Shown: piece by piece, positions 21,355 to 31,652 of the stretch
Layout: each line of letters opens with the position of its first letter
Position numbering within the stretch: position 1 is the first letter of the stretch
Assembly: GCF_004378855.1 (NCBI RefSeq)
Contig: NZ_RYYL01000007.1
Coordinates: 49,398-113,397, forward strand
DNA from: Campylobacter sp. US33a
GTDB taxonomy: Bacteria; Campylobacterota; Campylobacteria; Campylobacterales; Campylobacteraceae
Length of the DNA stretch: 64,000 nucleotides
Direction of reading: 5' to 3'
Notes under the pieces: model-generated
The model's input: only the letters and a program-made list of their open reading frames with translations
The model's database searches: none
Told to the model about the DNA's origin: nothing
Made by a program: the position numbers and the translations under genes

Positions 21355-21432
21355 ATGAGTTTATCAATTTTAAAAACTATTGTTTGCTTCGTTTCTAATC
21401 TATCTTCTATGATGTGCGCCTTGTGCGCTTGA
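21355..21432 (+). CDS. Met/Cys leader peptide upstream of metY (25 aa)
   Basis: A 25-residue ORF, MSLSILKTIVCFVSNLSSMM followed by CALCA, begins with ATG behind a strong ribosome site (AAAAGGAGAAAA) and a TATAAT box. It ends 94 bases before metY. The last codons before the stop are Met-Met-Cys-Ala-Leu-Cys-Ala, the amino acids whose synthesis the downstream genes serve. Sequence 21403-21412, overlapping these codons, is complementary to the metY ribosome site. This is what one expects of a translation-attenuation leader. The peptide itself matches no protein family known to me. Confidence 0.7.
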   Translation: MSLSILKTIVCFVSNLSSMMCALCA

Positions 21433-21519
21433 TTCTACATTTATTTCTATCACATTTTGATAACTGTTTTCGTCTTTTGTTGGGCTTAAGCCTCAAGCTG
21501 TATTAATTTTCATAGAAGG
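21403..21519 (+). promoter_or_regulatory. Predicted translation attenuator of metY
   Basis: TCTTCTATGA (21403-21412, in the leader ORF) can pair with TCATAGAAGG (21510-21519), which contains the metY Shine-Dalgarno. The duplex has ten pairs including one G-U. A ribosome held on the Met-Met-Cys codons (21409-21417) would cover the first strand and free the site. A second small palindrome, GGCTTAAGCC at 21483-21492, lies in the loop region. The pairing is read directly; the mechanism is inference. Confidence 0.55.
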
Positions 21520-21526
21520 AAAAATA

Positions 21527-22813
21527 ATGTCAAATCATACACAAAATTACTCACAAAATACTTTAGCATTGCACGCAGGATACGAGTTTGATACTCAAAG
21601 AACTATTAGCGTGCCTATTTATCAAAACACAGCTTTTAGTTTTGAAAGCTCCGAGCAGGCCGCGGCAAGATTTTCTTTGCAAGAATTAGGCAATATTTAT
21701 GCAAGAGTCAGTAGTCCTACTGTCGATATTTTGCAAAATCGTCTAGCTGCGGTTGAAGGTGGAGAATTTGGGGTTTGTACGGCAAGTGGAACAGCTGCGG
21801 TATTTTATTCTTTGGTTAATTGTGCGCAAAATGGGGATAATATTTTGTATTCAAATAAAATTTATGGAGGCTCTCAAACTTTGATACAATATACACTTAA
21901 GCGTTTTGGCATTGAAGCGAGAGAATTTGATATTGATAATTTAAACACGCTAGAGGAAAAAATAGATCAAAACACCAAAGCTATATTTTTTGAAAGCCTT
22001 TCAAATCCGCAGATTGCTGTTGCTGATGTGGAAAAAATTGTTGCCATTGCTAAAAAATACAATATCATTACTATTTGTGATAATACAGTCGCAACTCCAT
22101 TTTTGCATAAACCTTTTGAATTTGGAGTTGATGTGATTGTCCATAGTTTAAGCAAATACATTAACGGCCAAGGCAATGCTTTAGGTGGTGTGGTGATTGA
22201 GAGAAAAAATTTAAATGCTTTGCTTAAAAATAATCCAAGATATCCCGCTTTTAACACACCAGATCCTAGCTATCATGGTTTAATTTATGCGAATTTAAAC
22301 TTGCCAAATTTTAGCATACGCATTCTTACTGAATGGCTAAGAAATATCGGTGCGACCTTGTCTCCACAAAATGCATGGCTAATTTTACAAGGACTTGAAA
22401 CTTTGAATTTAAGGATCATTAAACACAGCCAAAATGCCTTAGAAATCGCTCAATTTTTAAATTCGCACAGTGAGGTTAAAAGCGTGAGTTATCCCGCTTT
22501 AGAAACAAATATTTATCATTCTTTGCTTAAAAAATATTTTACAAATTCTTATGCTAGTGGGCTTTTAAGCTTTGAAGCAAGAGATTTCGAACATGCTAAA
22601 AAAATTTGCAATAGCACAAAAATTTTTAAAATTGTCGCTAATTTGGGCGATTCTAAATCTTTGCTTATCCACCCTGCTAGTACTACGCATTCTCAGCTTA
22701 ACGAAGAGGAATTAAAAGCCGCAGGTATCACAAAATCAACCATTCGCCTAAGCATAGGTCTTGAAGATGCAAAAGATCTTATTAGCGATTTAAAACAAGC
22801 CATTGAGAGTTAA
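21527..22813 (+). CDS. metY: O-acetylhomoserine sulfhydrylase
   Basis: MetY makes homocysteine from O-acetylhomoserine and sulfide with pyridoxal phosphate. The 428-residue length fits MetY rather than MetB (about 380). Features of the Cys/Met PLP family are [22 protein letters not shown], the ASGTAA cofactor loop near 85-90, and the PLP lysine in [12 protein letters not shown] near 210. The C-terminal [10 protein letters not shown] and [10 protein letters not shown] are typical. It is followed by metA after 35 bp. Expression is probably controlled by the upstream leader peptide. Confidence 0.94.
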   Translation: MSNHTQNYSQNTLALHAGYEFDTQRTISVPIYQNTAFSFESSEQAAARFSLQELGNIYARVSSPTVDILQNRLAAVEGGEFGVCTASGTAAVFYSLVNCAQNGDNILYSNKIYGGSQTLIQYTLKRFGIEAREFDIDNLNTLEEKIDQNTKAIFFESLSNPQIAVADVEKIVAIAKKYNIITICDNTVATPFLHKPFEFGVDVIVHSLSKYINGQGNALGGVVIERKNLNALLKNNPRYPAFNTPDPSYHGLIYANLNLPNFSIRILTEWLRNIGATLSPQNAWLILQGLETLNLRIIKHSQNALEIAQFLNSHSEVKSVSYPALETNIYHSLLKKYFTNSYASGLLSFEARDFEHAKKICNSTKIFKIVANLGDSKSLLIHPASTTHSQLNEEELKAAGITKSTIRLSIGLEDAKDLISDLKQAIES

Positions 22814-22848
22814 ATTTAACAAATCAATTTTTTATAAAAGGAGTTACG

Positions 22849-23721
22849 ATGCCATTAATCATTCCAAAAGAAATGCCTGCTTTTGAAGTACTTAAAAACA
22901 GTATTTTTGTGATGGACACACAAAGAGCAAATTCGCAAGATATCAGACCTTTAGAAATTTTGATTTTAAATTTGATGCCAACAAAAATTCAAACCGAAAA
23001 TCAACTTTTATCTTTGCTGGCAAATTCGCCTTTGCAAATTAATATCACTTTTATTTCAACCCAAAGTTATGTGGGTAAGAATACCCCTTTATCTCATCTT
23101 GAAAAATTTTATCTAGGTTTAGACAAAATTAAAACTAGAAGATTTGATGGGGCCATCGTAACGGGTGCTCCTGTGGAACAGATGAGCTTTGAAGAGGTGA
23201 AGTATTGGGATGAATTGGTGGAAATTTTTAATTTTCTAAAGTACAATGTAACAAGCACAATGTATCTTTGCTGGGGTGCAATGAGTGGGCTTTATTATTT
23301 TTATGGTATAGAAAAAAAGCCTTTGAAACAAAAATGTTTTGGTGTTTTTGAACATAATATTGTGGATAAGGATTTAATTTTAACAAATTTAGATGAAAGA
23401 GTAGAATTTCCGCATTCTAGGCATTCTATAATGGATGAGAAACAAATTAAATCTTGTAAAGATTTAAAAATTTTGCTTAGAAGTGATGAAGTTGGCGTGG
23501 GCATAGCAAGGGATAAAAAAGATATTTTCATTTTAGGGCATCCTGAATACAGCAAAGATACTTTGGATTTTGAATTTAAACGAGATGGAAAGAAACAAAA
23601 ACCAAAAAATTATTATGATACTAAAGGAGAAATTGTTTTTAAATGGCGTTCTTGTGCTAATACAATTTTTCAAAATTGGCTTAATTACGATGTTTATCAA
23701 AGCACACCCTATGTCTTGTAA
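22849..23721 (+). CDS. metA: Homoserine O-acetyltransferase (MetA type)
   Basis: This enzyme acylates homoserine as the first step of methionine synthesis. The 290-residue protein has the class-I amidotransferase-like fold of MetA, with the catalytic cysteine C141 in [14 protein letters not shown] and the FGVFEH segment following. Residue 110, in TGAPVE, is Glu; in this family Glu at this place is linked to acetyl-CoA, Gly to succinyl-CoA. That agrees with an O-acetylhomoserine-using MetY next door. AAAAGGAGTTACG precedes the ATG. Confidence 0.94.
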   Translation: MPLIIPKEMPAFEVLKNSIFVMDTQRANSQDIRPLEILILNLMPTKIQTENQLLSLLANSPLQINITFISTQSYVGKNTPLSHLEKFYLGLDKIKTRRFDGAIVTGAPVEQMSFEEVKYWDELVEIFNFLKYNVTSTMYLCWGAMSGLYYFYGIEKKPLKQKCFGVFEHNIVDKDLILTNLDERVEFPHSRHSIMDEKQIKSCKDLKILLRSDEVGVGIARDKKDIFILGHPEYSKDTLDFEFKRDGKKQKPKNYYDTKGEIVFKWRSCANTIFQNWLNYDVYQSTPYVL

Positions 23722-23795
23722 GATTTTGAATTTTTGGTAAATAAATTTAAGAAATGAATTGTTATAATGTTTAAGATTTTAGTCAAGGAAAGATT

Positions 23796-24431
23796 ATGCT
23801 AAAAGAAATGCTTGAGATTAAAAAGGAAATGGAGCCTATCATACATGAGGCAAATGTAAAGCTTAATGTTATAGCAAGAGAAGTTATAATTAGACGCAGA
23901 GAGTATGAAATTTATGGTCCTATGATTGATAGAATTTATCTTGATAATGCCATTTATGTTAAAGTTATGTCTGGTGGAAGAGATGCAAAAAGCGATAAAG
24001 TTGATATAAAAAATGGTTTTTACATGGTTTTTGTTGCACCGGAAAAAGGCAGCAGTGAGGAGATTAAAACCAAGTTAAAAATTGCCTATGAAAACTTCGA
24101 AGATCGATTTATTCGTGATCTTATTAGACTTTATCAAAGATTTAAAGAAATCATCTCAAAAACCCAAGCAACTCTGTCTAAAGCATCTCAAATGAATGTT
24201 GTGGTTGAAACAAATTTAGGAGAGGCCACTTCGGTATTTAAATTTAATATTAATATCAAATACACCAAAGAAGGTCAAAAACTTGAAAGAGATAATGTCA
24301 AATCTGCCGGAAGTTTTAGGGATACAAAAACTTATATCAATCTTATCGTTGAAAAAAACACAGATTCTAAAATATGTGAAAAACTACTTAATGATGTTGA
24401 AAGATATTTTGTTGGCGGTGGAACTTTATAA
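23796..24431 (+). CDS. Hypothetical protein, 211 aa
   Basis: I do not recognise this protein. It has no signal peptide and no membrane helix. The first 45 residues are charged and helical (LKEMLEIKKEMEPIIHEA, REVIIRRREYEIYG), the middle alternates strands with a basic helical stretch (FEDRFIRDLIRLYQRFKEIISK), and the end is mixed. It is likely cytoplasmic, possibly oligomeric through the coiled segments. AAGGAAAGATT precedes the ATG. It lies between metA and dba-dsbI with gaps of about 75-85 bp, so probably has its own transcript. Confidence 0.65.
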   Translation: MLKEMLEIKKEMEPIIHEANVKLNVIAREVIIRRREYEIYGPMIDRIYLDNAIYVKVMSGGRDAKSDKVDIKNGFYMVFVAPEKGSSEEIKTKLKIAYENFEDRFIRDLIRLYQRFKEIISKTQATLSKASQMNVVVETNLGEATSVFKFNINIKYTKEGQKLERDNVKSAGSFRDTKTYINLIVEKNTDSKICEKLLNDVERYFVGGGTL

Positions 24432-24514
24432 AATTCTGATTTATGATTTAGAAATCCTTAAGCTTAAATTATAGTTTTTTAGTTACACTTACGCCTTTAA
24501 AAAAGGAGGAAAAA

Positions 24515-24682
24515 ATGGAATTTTTAGAGCTTTTATTAATCTTAATCGCTATTATTCTTATGATAGCAAAACCTGAAAAAGAAAAATTTGCTTTTTCTTT
24601 GATAGTAATTGCTTGGTGTATTATGGTTTTTGATTATTTGGGTCGAAAATCGGGTGCAATTTTAGGTTTAATGAATTTATAA
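24515..24682 (+). CDS. dba: Small membrane protein Dba
   Basis: A 55-residue protein with two short hydrophobic segments (4-18 and 26-41) separated by a PEKEK turn. Position and size match Dba, the small partner encoded directly before DsbI in Campylobacter, which is needed for proper DsbI function or expression. A strong site, AAAGGAGGAAAAA, precedes the ATG. The stop is 9 bp before dsbI, so the two are one operon. Confidence 0.85.
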   Translation: MEFLELLLILIAIILMIAKPEKEKFAFSLIVIAWCIMVFDYLGRKSGAILGLMNL

Positions 24683-24691
24683 GGATAGACT

Positions 24692-26209
24692 ATGTGTGAT
24701 GTTAATAAAACTAGAATTTTTTATTTTTTAATGTGTATGGCAGGACTTTTGATTATTTTGTTGCCTGTTGGAATTGCAAATTTAGTTTTTGGTTATATGA
24801 TGGGCGATAGTCCTTGTACTTCTTGTTGGGGACAAAGAGAATCTATGATTTTTATAGGTGTGGCTGCTCTGTTTATTGTTCGCTATGGTTTAAAAGGTAA
24901 ATTTTTAGCGTTTTTACTAATCGCTACTGCTTTTGGTTTGTGGCAGTCTTTTAATCACATAAGCTCTCATGCACATAGGGACTTAGATCAAGGTTTTGGT
25001 ATGGCGGTTTTTGGGCTTCATACTTATTTCTGGGCTGAAGTAGTATTTTGGGCTGTAATATTACTTTTAGGCGTAATTTTTGCTTTTGCTCCTAAATTTG
25101 CTTGCTTTGATAAAGAATTAAATGGAGAAAAATTTAGAAAATTTAATAAATTGAGTTTATCTGCCATGGTTATTGTTGCTTTCATTGTAGCTTCAAATGT
25201 TTTTCAAGCTTTTGTAAGTACAGGTATTCCTCCTTATAGCGGACAAGGCGATCCGGTAAGATTTAGCTTAAATCCAAAATATATCATTTGGTCAGATGCG
25301 GGTTGGAGTAAAAGCTGGCAAGAAATTTCTTTCTTAGGAAAACGCGATGTTAAAGCTCCTGATTATGCTTTTGCGCCTGCAAGTGAAAAATTAGGCATTA
25401 GTTTTGATAATGATATAAACAATGCTCCATTTGCAAAAATTAATGATGAGCTAGAAATTGTTAGTGAGCAAACCATTAATTTTGATAAAGCTATCAATAC
25501 GCTTGATTATATCAATGATGAATTTGTAGCGAGTTCAAAATGGGATGTGGTATTTTTAAATGATGAATTTAAGGTAAAAGAAAGCTTTGTGCTTGATCCT
25601 TATTTTTCAGCAACTATTGATCCAATTATAGGTATTATCCCTTATATGGGAGATAAATTCATTCTTATGGGATCAAATAAATCTTTCTTAAGATTTGCAA
25701 AAAATCCAAATGCCGATGAAGCTTTACAATATGCAGATTTTATAAAAGGAAATGGTAAATTTGAAGGTCAAGGAAAAGACTTGGGTCGTGGAAGACTTGA
25801 TACTGTTAGAGCCAAATTTAACCATGTAGCAAGTATGACTACAGATGATAATTATCTTTATCTTGCAACCGTGCCAAATAATAAAGATGCGAAAACTTTT
25901 GTAATCTCTAAAGTTTCTCTAAAAGACCGCGTTCTTTCAGCGGAATTTACTCCAAAAGCGGACTTAAAAGAAGGTAAAACTTTGGGTGATCTTTATGTAA
26001 CTTCTATGACTTATAAAGATGGTAAAATTTATGCATTAAGTAAAAATCACAATGTAATTGCAGTGATTGATATAGCTAAAGAAGCGGTAGTAAAAACCAT
26101 AGCTTTCCCAAGTTCTATCACTAATGCAAGAAGTATTTTCTTTAAAGATGGAAAAATTAATATACTTTCTTATCAAAATAATGAAAATAAACTTTATGTT
26201 TTGGACTGA
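24692..26209 (+). CDS. dsbI: Disulfide bond formation protein DsbI
   Basis: DsbI is a DsbB-family inner-membrane oxidase that supplies disulfides to periplasmic thiol oxidases. The 505-residue protein has about five membrane helices in the first 175 residues, with the active cysteine pair C42/C45 in DSPCTSCWGQRES. A periplasmic C-terminal domain of about 320 residues with beta-propeller-like repeats follows; this long tail separates DsbI from ordinary DsbB. The start ATG follows TTATAAGGATAGACT. A strong terminator follows. Confidence 0.92.
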   Translation: MCDVNKTRIFYFLMCMAGLLIILLPVGIANLVFGYMMGDSPCTSCWGQRESMIFIGVAALFIVRYGLKGKFLAFLLIATAFGLWQSFNHISSHAHRDLDQGFGMAVFGLHTYFWAEVVFWAVILLLGVIFAFAPKFACFDKELNGEKFRKFNKLSLSAMVIVAFIVASNVFQAFVSTGIPPYSGQGDPVRFSLNPKYIIWSDAGWSKSWQEISFLGKRDVKAPDYAFAPASEKLGISFDNDINNAPFAKINDELEIVSEQTINFDKAINTLDYINDEFVASSKWDVVFLNDEFKVKESFVLDPYFSATIDPIIGIIPYMGDKFILMGSNKSFLRFAKNPNADEALQYADFIKGNGKFEGQGKDLGRGRLDTVRAKFNHVASMTTDDNYLYLATVPNNKDAKTFVISKVSLKDRVLSAEFTPKADLKEGKTLGDLYVTSMTYKDGKIYALSKNHNVIAVIDIAKEAVVKTIAFPSSITNARSIFFKDGKINILSYQNNENKLYVLD

Positions 26210-26211
26210 TT

Positions 26212-26238
26212 AAAAATCCTAGATTTTCTAGGATTTTT
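26212..26238 (+). terminator. Terminator of dba-dsbI
   Basis: Perfect 11-bp inverted repeat AAAAATCCTAG / CTAGGATTTTT with a five-base loop, beginning three bases after the dsbI stop and ending in a T run. Confidence 0.85.
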
Positions 26239-26352
26239 GATTCTCGGTATTGTTAAATTTCTTCATAAAATAAATATTTTAAAGTTTTAAATTTTTATCA
26301 TAAAATAAAAAAACAAATGTTAGAATTTTAATTTTTACAATAGAGGGAACTA

Positions 26353-27081
26353 ATGATAAATATAGGAATTTACGGTGCCAATGGGCGTATGGGAAAGCAA
26401 ATTGAAGAATGTTTAAAAAACGAAAGCGAAGCAAAAGCAACTGTGCTTTTTGATAAAGGGGGAAATTTAGAGGAGCTTTTTGAAAAAAGCGATGTGATTA
26501 TTGATTTTTCATCTTCAAGTGGTACACATGAGCTTTTAAATTATGCAAGAACAATGCCGAAACCTTTAGTGATTGGCACAACGGGACTTGATGAAAAAAC
26601 CATGAGTTTAATGCAAAGTGCGAGTGAAGTGATGCCTGTTTTTTATGCGACCAATATGTCTTTGGGAGTTGCGGTTTTAAATTATCTTGCAAGCAAGGCA
26701 AGTGCTATGCTTAAAAATTTTGATATAGAAATTTTAGAAATGCACCATCGTCATAAAAAAGATGCGCCAAGTGGAACGGCAATGACTTTGGCTACAAGCG
26801 TTGCAAAGGCTAGGAATTTGGATTTGGAAAAAGTAAGGATAAGTGGAAGAGATGGCATTATAGGAGAGAGAAAAAAAGATGAAATTGCAGTGATGAGTTT
26901 AAGGGGTGGTGATATAGTAGGATGCCACACTGTAGGCTTTTATGAAGATGGTGAGTTTTTGGAATTAAATCACACTGCAACTTCAAGAGCCACTTTTGCT
27001 AAAGGTGCAATAAAAATTGCGATTTGGCTTAATAAGCAGGAGCCGAAATTTTATTCAATTAATGATTTTTTAGGAATTTAA
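26353..27081 (+). CDS. dapB: 4-hydroxy-tetrahydrodipicolinate reductase
   Basis: DapB reduces hydroxy-tetrahydrodipicolinate in the lysine/diaminopimelate pathway. The 242-residue protein has the NAD(P)-binding GANGRMGKQ at 8-16, GTTGL near 75-79 and the active-site [13 protein letters not shown] starting at residue 131 (K135 is the expected acid). The ATG follows AGAGGGAACTA. The purF ATG follows one base after its stop, so the two are cotranscribed. Confidence 0.96.
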   Translation: MINIGIYGANGRMGKQIEECLKNESEAKATVLFDKGGNLEELFEKSDVIIDFSSSSGTHELLNYARTMPKPLVIGTTGLDEKTMSLMQSASEVMPVFYATNMSLGVAVLNYLASKASAMLKNFDIEILEMHHRHKKDAPSGTAMTLATSVAKARNLDLEKVRISGRDGIIGERKKDEIAVMSLRGGDIVGCHTVGFYEDGEFLELNHTATSRATFAKGAIKIAIWLNKQEPKFYSINDFLGI

Positions 27082-27082
27082 A

Positions 27083-28420
27083 ATGTGTGCAGTTGTAGGA
27101 ATTATTAACTCAAAAAATGCAAGCACTTATGCGTATTACGCTCTTTTTGCTATGCAGCACCGCGGACAAGAAGCAAGTGGAATTAGTGTAAGTAATGGTA
27201 AAAACATTAAAACCATTAAAGCCAAAGGCGAAGTGAGCCAAATTTTCAACCCTGATAATTTAAAAACCCTTGAAGGTGAAATTGCTATAGGCCATAATCG
27301 TTATTCTACAGCAGGAAATTCAAGTTTAAATGATGCTCAACCTGTGGCGGCAAATTGTGTTTTAGGCGATATTGCTTTAGTGCATAATGGAAATTTAGTT
27401 AATAAAGAAGAAATAAGAAAAAAACTCATTCAAGATGGAGCAATTTTTCAAACCAATATGGATACAGAAAATGTTATCCATTTAATCGCAAGAAGCAAAA
27501 AAGAAAGCTTGAAAGATAGATTTATTGAAAGTTTGAAAGAGAGCATAGGAGCGTATTGTTTTATCCTAGCAAGTAAAGATAAGCTTTATGTGGCTAGAGA
27601 TCCTTATGGGGTTCGTCCTTTATCTTTAGGGCGTTTAAAAGATGGTGGATATATAGTTGCGAGTGAAACTTGTGCTTTTGATTTGATAGAAGCTGAGTTT
27701 ATACGTGATGTAAAGCCTGGAGAAATGCTTATTTTTACACAAGGAAATGATAAATTTGAAAGCATAGAGCTTTTTAAACAAGAACCTAGAATTTGTGCTT
27801 TTGAATACATTTATTTTGCTAGACCTGATAGCATTATCGAAGGCAAAAGTGTGTATGAAATACGCAAAAAAATGGGCGAAGCTTTGGCGAAAAAATTCAT
27901 ACATAAGGCTGATTTTGTTGTGCCTGTGCCAGATAGTGGAGTGAGTGCTGCAATTGGCTTTTCACAGTATTTAAAAATTCCACTTGAAATGGCGATAGTT
28001 AGAAATCACTATGTAGGAAGAACTTTCATTGAGCCCACTCAAGAACTCAGAAATTTAAAAGTAAAATTAAAGCTTAATCCTATGCATAAGGTTTTAGAAG
28101 GTAAAGAAATTGTTGTTGTGGATGATAGCTTGGTGCGTGGAACAACTTCTAAAAAAATCATCTCTTTGCTTCGTGCTGCAGGGGCAAGTAAAATTCATTT
28201 AGCTATTGCATGCCCTGAAATTAAATTTCCAGATATCTATGGTATTGATACGCCTACTTTTGAAGAACTTATTAGTGCAAATAAAAATGCTGAAGAGGTG
28301 CGTGAGTATGTGGAAGCTGATACGCTAAGTTTTTTAAGTATAGAAGAACTTACACAAAGTATTGGAGATGAAAGGGAGTATTCTTTAATTAGTTTTAATG
28401 GGGATTATTTTATCAAATGA
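27083..28420 (+). CDS. purF: Amidophosphoribosyltransferase
   Basis: PurF makes phosphoribosylamine from PRPP and glutamine, the first committed step of purine synthesis. The 445-residue protein begins MCAVVGI, exposing the N-terminal nucleophile Cys2 after Met removal, so no propeptide is present. HRGQEASGI and NGNLVN mark the glutaminase; VVVDDSLVRGTT near 343-354 is the PRPP loop. It directly follows dapB. Confidence 0.96.
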   Translation: MCAVVGIINSKNASTYAYYALFAMQHRGQEASGISVSNGKNIKTIKAKGEVSQIFNPDNLKTLEGEIAIGHNRYSTAGNSSLNDAQPVAANCVLGDIALVHNGNLVNKEEIRKKLIQDGAIFQTNMDTENVIHLIARSKKESLKDRFIESLKESIGAYCFILASKDKLYVARDPYGVRPLSLGRLKDGGYIVASETCAFDLIEAEFIRDVKPGEMLIFTQGNDKFESIELFKQEPRICAFEYIYFARPDSIIEGKSVYEIRKKMGEALAKKFIHKADFVVPVPDSGVSAAIGFSQYLKIPLEMAIVRNHYVGRTFIEPTQELRNLKVKLKLNPMHKVLEGKEIVVVDDSLVRGTTSKKIISLLRAAGASKIHLAIACPEIKFPDIYGIDTPTFEELISANKNAEEVREYVEADTLSFLSIEELTQSIGDEREYSLISFNGDYFIK

Positions 28421-28592
28421 TTTTTTAATATTTTTATACAATAATTGTATAATTAATCAATTTTATTTTAATGCTATTTGTTAAAATTTTTGTTTCATCA
28501 GCTTAATGTAAATTTTATACCCATTTTAAGTTTTTATATTTTAGAATATATTTTTTATCTGTATATAAAAATTTTTAAATAAGGACAAAGTA

Positions 28593-30713
28593 ATGTTTTT
28601 TAAATCTTTAAACATTGGTTCAAAGTTAGTTTTATCTGTTGTTGCAGTTGTTTTCATAGGGATTATAGCCTTTGTTATGATTGTAACTTCTCAAGTTGCT
28701 TCAAATATGGAAAGAGAAGCTAAAAGCGTAATTTCAGTAGCATCCAAACGATATGTTAATTATATAAGTGCGGCTTTTAATGAAACAGTTGTTTTAACTC
28801 AAGGAGTTGGAAACACTCTAAATAAACTTTTAGAGGAAGAAGATTCTTTGGATTTAAGAACTGTTGAAACTATAATGAAAAATACTTTTGACAGTACCGC
28901 AGAGTATTCTACTTATACTTTTTTATATCTTACTGATCCTTCTGTTTTATCAGGCGCAGAATCCATGGATAAGAAATATAAAAGTCCAAGTGGAAGTTTT
29001 GGTATAATGTTTGCCGATGAAGCTACAGGTGCATATAGTGGTATAGTATCGGTACAATTTAATGACAATTTTAAAAATTACAAAGTTGTAAAAGAAATCG
29101 AGGAAAAAGCCAAGTACAATGACCATTCAACTGTATATTTTGGTGCTCCTGTGAAAATGAATTTTAACGGTAAAGAATTTTTGGGTATCAATGTTGGCTT
29201 TCCGGTTTTTACTAAACACGGTAAGTATGTAGGTATCTTTGGTTATACTATAGATCTTACAAAAATTTCCGAAGTTTTTCTTGATAAGAAATTAGATCTT
29301 TATGAAGGGGATTTAAGAGTTTTATTAACCGATGAAGCAATAGTTGCTATTCATAAAGACTCTTCATATATCCTAAAGAATATGGGAGAGTTAAATAATA
29401 CACCAAGTATAAAACCTGTATTAGAAGCTATCAAAGGGCAAAAAGATGAAATTTTTGATAATTACACTACTATAGCAGGCGTACCTGGCTATGCCAGCGT
29501 TGCTTCATTTGCTACTTATGGAAATTCAAGCAAATGGAGTGTTTTAGTTACCGCACCTAAAGAATCAGTATTAGCTCCGCTATATAAATTACAGCAACTT
29601 ATTTTACTTGCAGCTGTTGTATTTTTGATTATTGTTGGCGTAGTTGTTTATTATTTTGTTAAGGTTATTGTAGGCAATAGACTTCCTATTGTATTACATT
29701 CTCTGCAAACTTTCTTCCGTTTTTTAAATCACGAAAAGGTAGAAGTTAAACCTATAAAAATTAGAGCTAATGATGAATTGGGTTCAATGGGACAAATGAT
29801 TAATGAAAACATTCAACGAACTCAGTCTGGTTTTGAGAAAGATAATCAAGCTGTAAAAGAGTCAGTAGATACTGTTCGTATTGTAGAGAGAGGGGATTTA
29901 ACTGCGAGAATTACAGCAGAACCTAGCAACCCGCAACTTATGGAACTTAAAAAAGTACTCAATGAAATGCTTAGTGTTTTTGAACATAAAATTGGATCTG
30001 ATACAAATGAAATTCATAGAGTTTTTGAGTCTTATAAAGCACTTGACTTTAGCACAGAGGTAAAAAATGCTAAAGGGAATGTAGAGGTCACAACAAATAT
30101 TTTAGGTAGCGAAATCCGCAAAATGCTTCAAGCATCTCTAAATTTTGCAAATCTTTTATCTGTTGAGTCTGAAAAACTTCAAAAAGCCGTAGAAACATTA
30201 AATCAAAGCTCTAGTTCTCAAGCCGCATCTTTAGAAGAAACAGCTGCTGCTTTAGAAGAAATTACTTCTTCAATGCAAAATGTGTCACAAAAAACAAGTG
30301 ATGTTATTACTCAAAGTGAAGAAATTAAAAATGTTACAAGTATTATTGGAGATATAGCTGATCAAATTAATCTTTTAGCATTAAATGCTGCTATAGAAGC
30401 CGCAAGAGCTGGAGAACACGGAAGAGGTTTTGCAGTTGTGGCCGATGAGGTTAGAAAACTAGCAGAGAGAACTCAAAAATCTTTAAGTGAAATAGAAGCA
30501 AGTGCAAATTTACTTGTTCAATCAATTAATGATATGGCAGAAAGTATTAAAGAACAAACCATAGGCATTACTCAAATTAATGATGCAGTTGCTCACATAG
30601 AAAATGTTACTCAAGAAAATGTAAAGATTGCTAATGATTCTTCTATTATTTCTAATAGTGTTAGTACGATTGCAAATAATATTTTAGAGGATGCAAAAAC
30701 TAAAAAAATCTGA
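28593..30713 (+). CDS. Methyl-accepting chemotaxis protein with double Cache sensor domain
   Basis: A 706-residue transducer-like protein. Membrane helix 1 (about 13-33), a periplasmic dCache-like ligand domain (about 40-330), helix 2 (about 334-358), a HAMP-like linker and a cytoplasmic signalling region. The hairpin tip is near 597-625 ([20 protein letters not shown] and [11 protein letters not shown]). There is no C-terminal receptor-modification pentapeptide. The ligand domain differs from the next receptor's while the last ~160 residues are nearly the same. It belongs to the group-A Tlp type; I do not assign a Tlp number. Ligand unknown. Confidence 0.9.
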   Translation: MFFKSLNIGSKLVLSVVAVVFIGIIAFVMIVTSQVASNMEREAKSVISVASKRYVNYISAAFNETVVLTQGVGNTLNKLLEEEDSLDLRTVETIMKNTFDSTAEYSTYTFLYLTDPSVLSGAESMDKKYKSPSGSFGIMFADEATGAYSGIVSVQFNDNFKNYKVVKEIEEKAKYNDHSTVYFGAPVKMNFNGKEFLGINVGFPVFTKHGKYVGIFGYTIDLTKISEVFLDKKLDLYEGDLRVLLTDEAIVAIHKDSSYILKNMGELNNTPSIKPVLEAIKGQKDEIFDNYTTIAGVPGYASVASFATYGNSSKWSVLVTAPKESVLAPLYKLQQLILLAAVVFLIIVGVVVYYFVKVIVGNRLPIVLHSLQTFFRFLNHEKVEVKPIKIRANDELGSMGQMINENIQRTQSGFEKDNQAVKESVDTVRIVERGDLTARITAEPSNPQLMELKKVLNEMLSVFEHKIGSDTNEIHRVFESYKALDFSTEVKNAKGNVEVTTNILGSEIRKMLQASLNFANLLSVESEKLQKAVETLNQSSSSQAASLEETAAALEEITSSMQNVSQKTSDVITQSEEIKNVTSIIGDIADQINLLALNAAIEAARAGEHGRGFAVVADEVRKLAERTQKSLSEIEASANLLVQSINDMAESIKEQTIGITQINDAVAHIENVTQENVKIANDSSIISNSVSTIANNILEDAKTKKI
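30218..30698 (+). repeat. Direct repeat, copy 1 (chemoreceptor signalling domain)
   Basis: About 480 bp at 30218-30698 recur at 33317-33797 with only a few base differences (for example GCAGTT/GCGGTT and GCAAGT/GCAAAT). The offset is 3,099 bp. The flanking receptor sequences are much less alike, which points to gene conversion. Confidence 0.9.
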
Positions 30714-30717
30714 TTTT

Positions 30718-30748
30718 AAGAATAAAGGAGCTCTGTTCCTTTATTCTT
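30718..30748 (+). terminator. Terminator after the first chemoreceptor gene
   Basis: A 12-bp perfect inverted repeat AAGAATAAAGGA / TCCTTTATTCTT with a seven-base loop, three bases after the stop. Confidence 0.8.
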
Positions 30749-30931
30749 TGATATTTCTCAATATTTAAAAATTCTAGTTTAAAATCCCATTTTTACTTTA
30801 TTTTAGCATTTTTGCGATGAAAACTACAGCTTTTTCACCTAAGCTTGATGAAAAACTAAAATTGACGGTATTATATTTGATGATCTTTTGGCAAATTAAG
30901 TATTTGGATAAATTTGAAAACACAAACTAAA

Positions 30932-31652
30932 TCATATCTTAGCTACAAAAAACAATCTTGGCATAGACAAAAGCACATTATTATCTTTTTGTGGTGGAAA
31001 AAAGGTGCAAGTTTTACTTTTAATTCTTTGTTTTTCTAAATATGGACGAAGTCCAGAGCCTTTATACCACTTAATCACTTCATCGAAATTCTATAAAATA
31101 TGATAATAAGTGCTTTGCCAAATTTCAACTTCTTTAAAATAATTTTGTAAAATATCATAATACTCATAAGGCTCTAAAGCATAAAATATCCTAGAATTTA
31201 AGCCATATTTTTGTGTAAGTGTTTCTAAATTTTGATGAAAAATCGAATTTTTGATCAAAGGAAGTTGTGCTGCAAAAATACCATTTTTATTTAAAAGCTC
31301 TGAAAGTTCTTTGAAAAGCTTGTTTTGATTTTCTATCCAATGGATACTCGCATTAGCAAATATAGGATCAAATTTAGTCTGTATATTTAAAAGTTCGTAG
31401 TTAATATCAAACTTAGCAAAATCATAATTTTTAAGATTCTTGCTTTTTCAAGCATATCCAAAGAATTATCAATGCCTAAAATTTGAGCATTTTAAAAGAA
31501 TTTTGTAAAATTTGAGTGCTATTTGCAGGACTACAGCCTAAATCCAAAATATTATTAATATTGCTTTGATTTTCAAATTTATTAATCAAATCAAAAACTG
31601 CCACATTGCGTTCTTGTTCAAATTTTAAATATTGAGTTGCATCCCACTGCAT
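30932..31652 (-). pseudogene. tam: Inactivated trans-aconitate 2-methyltransferase-like gene
   Basis: Read across three lesions the sequence gives a Tam-type SAM methyltransferase of about 240 residues: it starts MQWDATQYLKFEQERN, contains ILDLGCSPANST (SAM motif I), FANASIHWI, and near the end VIKWYKGSGLRPYL. Frameshifts near 31490 and 31445 and an in-frame TAG at 31091-31093 break it. In intact form Tam methylates trans-aconitate to relieve inhibition of the citric-acid cycle. It lies between two chemoreceptor genes on the opposite strand. The 180 bases from 30750 to 30931 show nothing that I can assign. Confidence 0.82.

Noticed and set aside
30817-30930. 37-codon ORF starting MKTTAFSPKLDEK between the first chemoreceptor and tam
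   Set aside because: No ribosome site and no recognisable family; probably random or a very small remnant.
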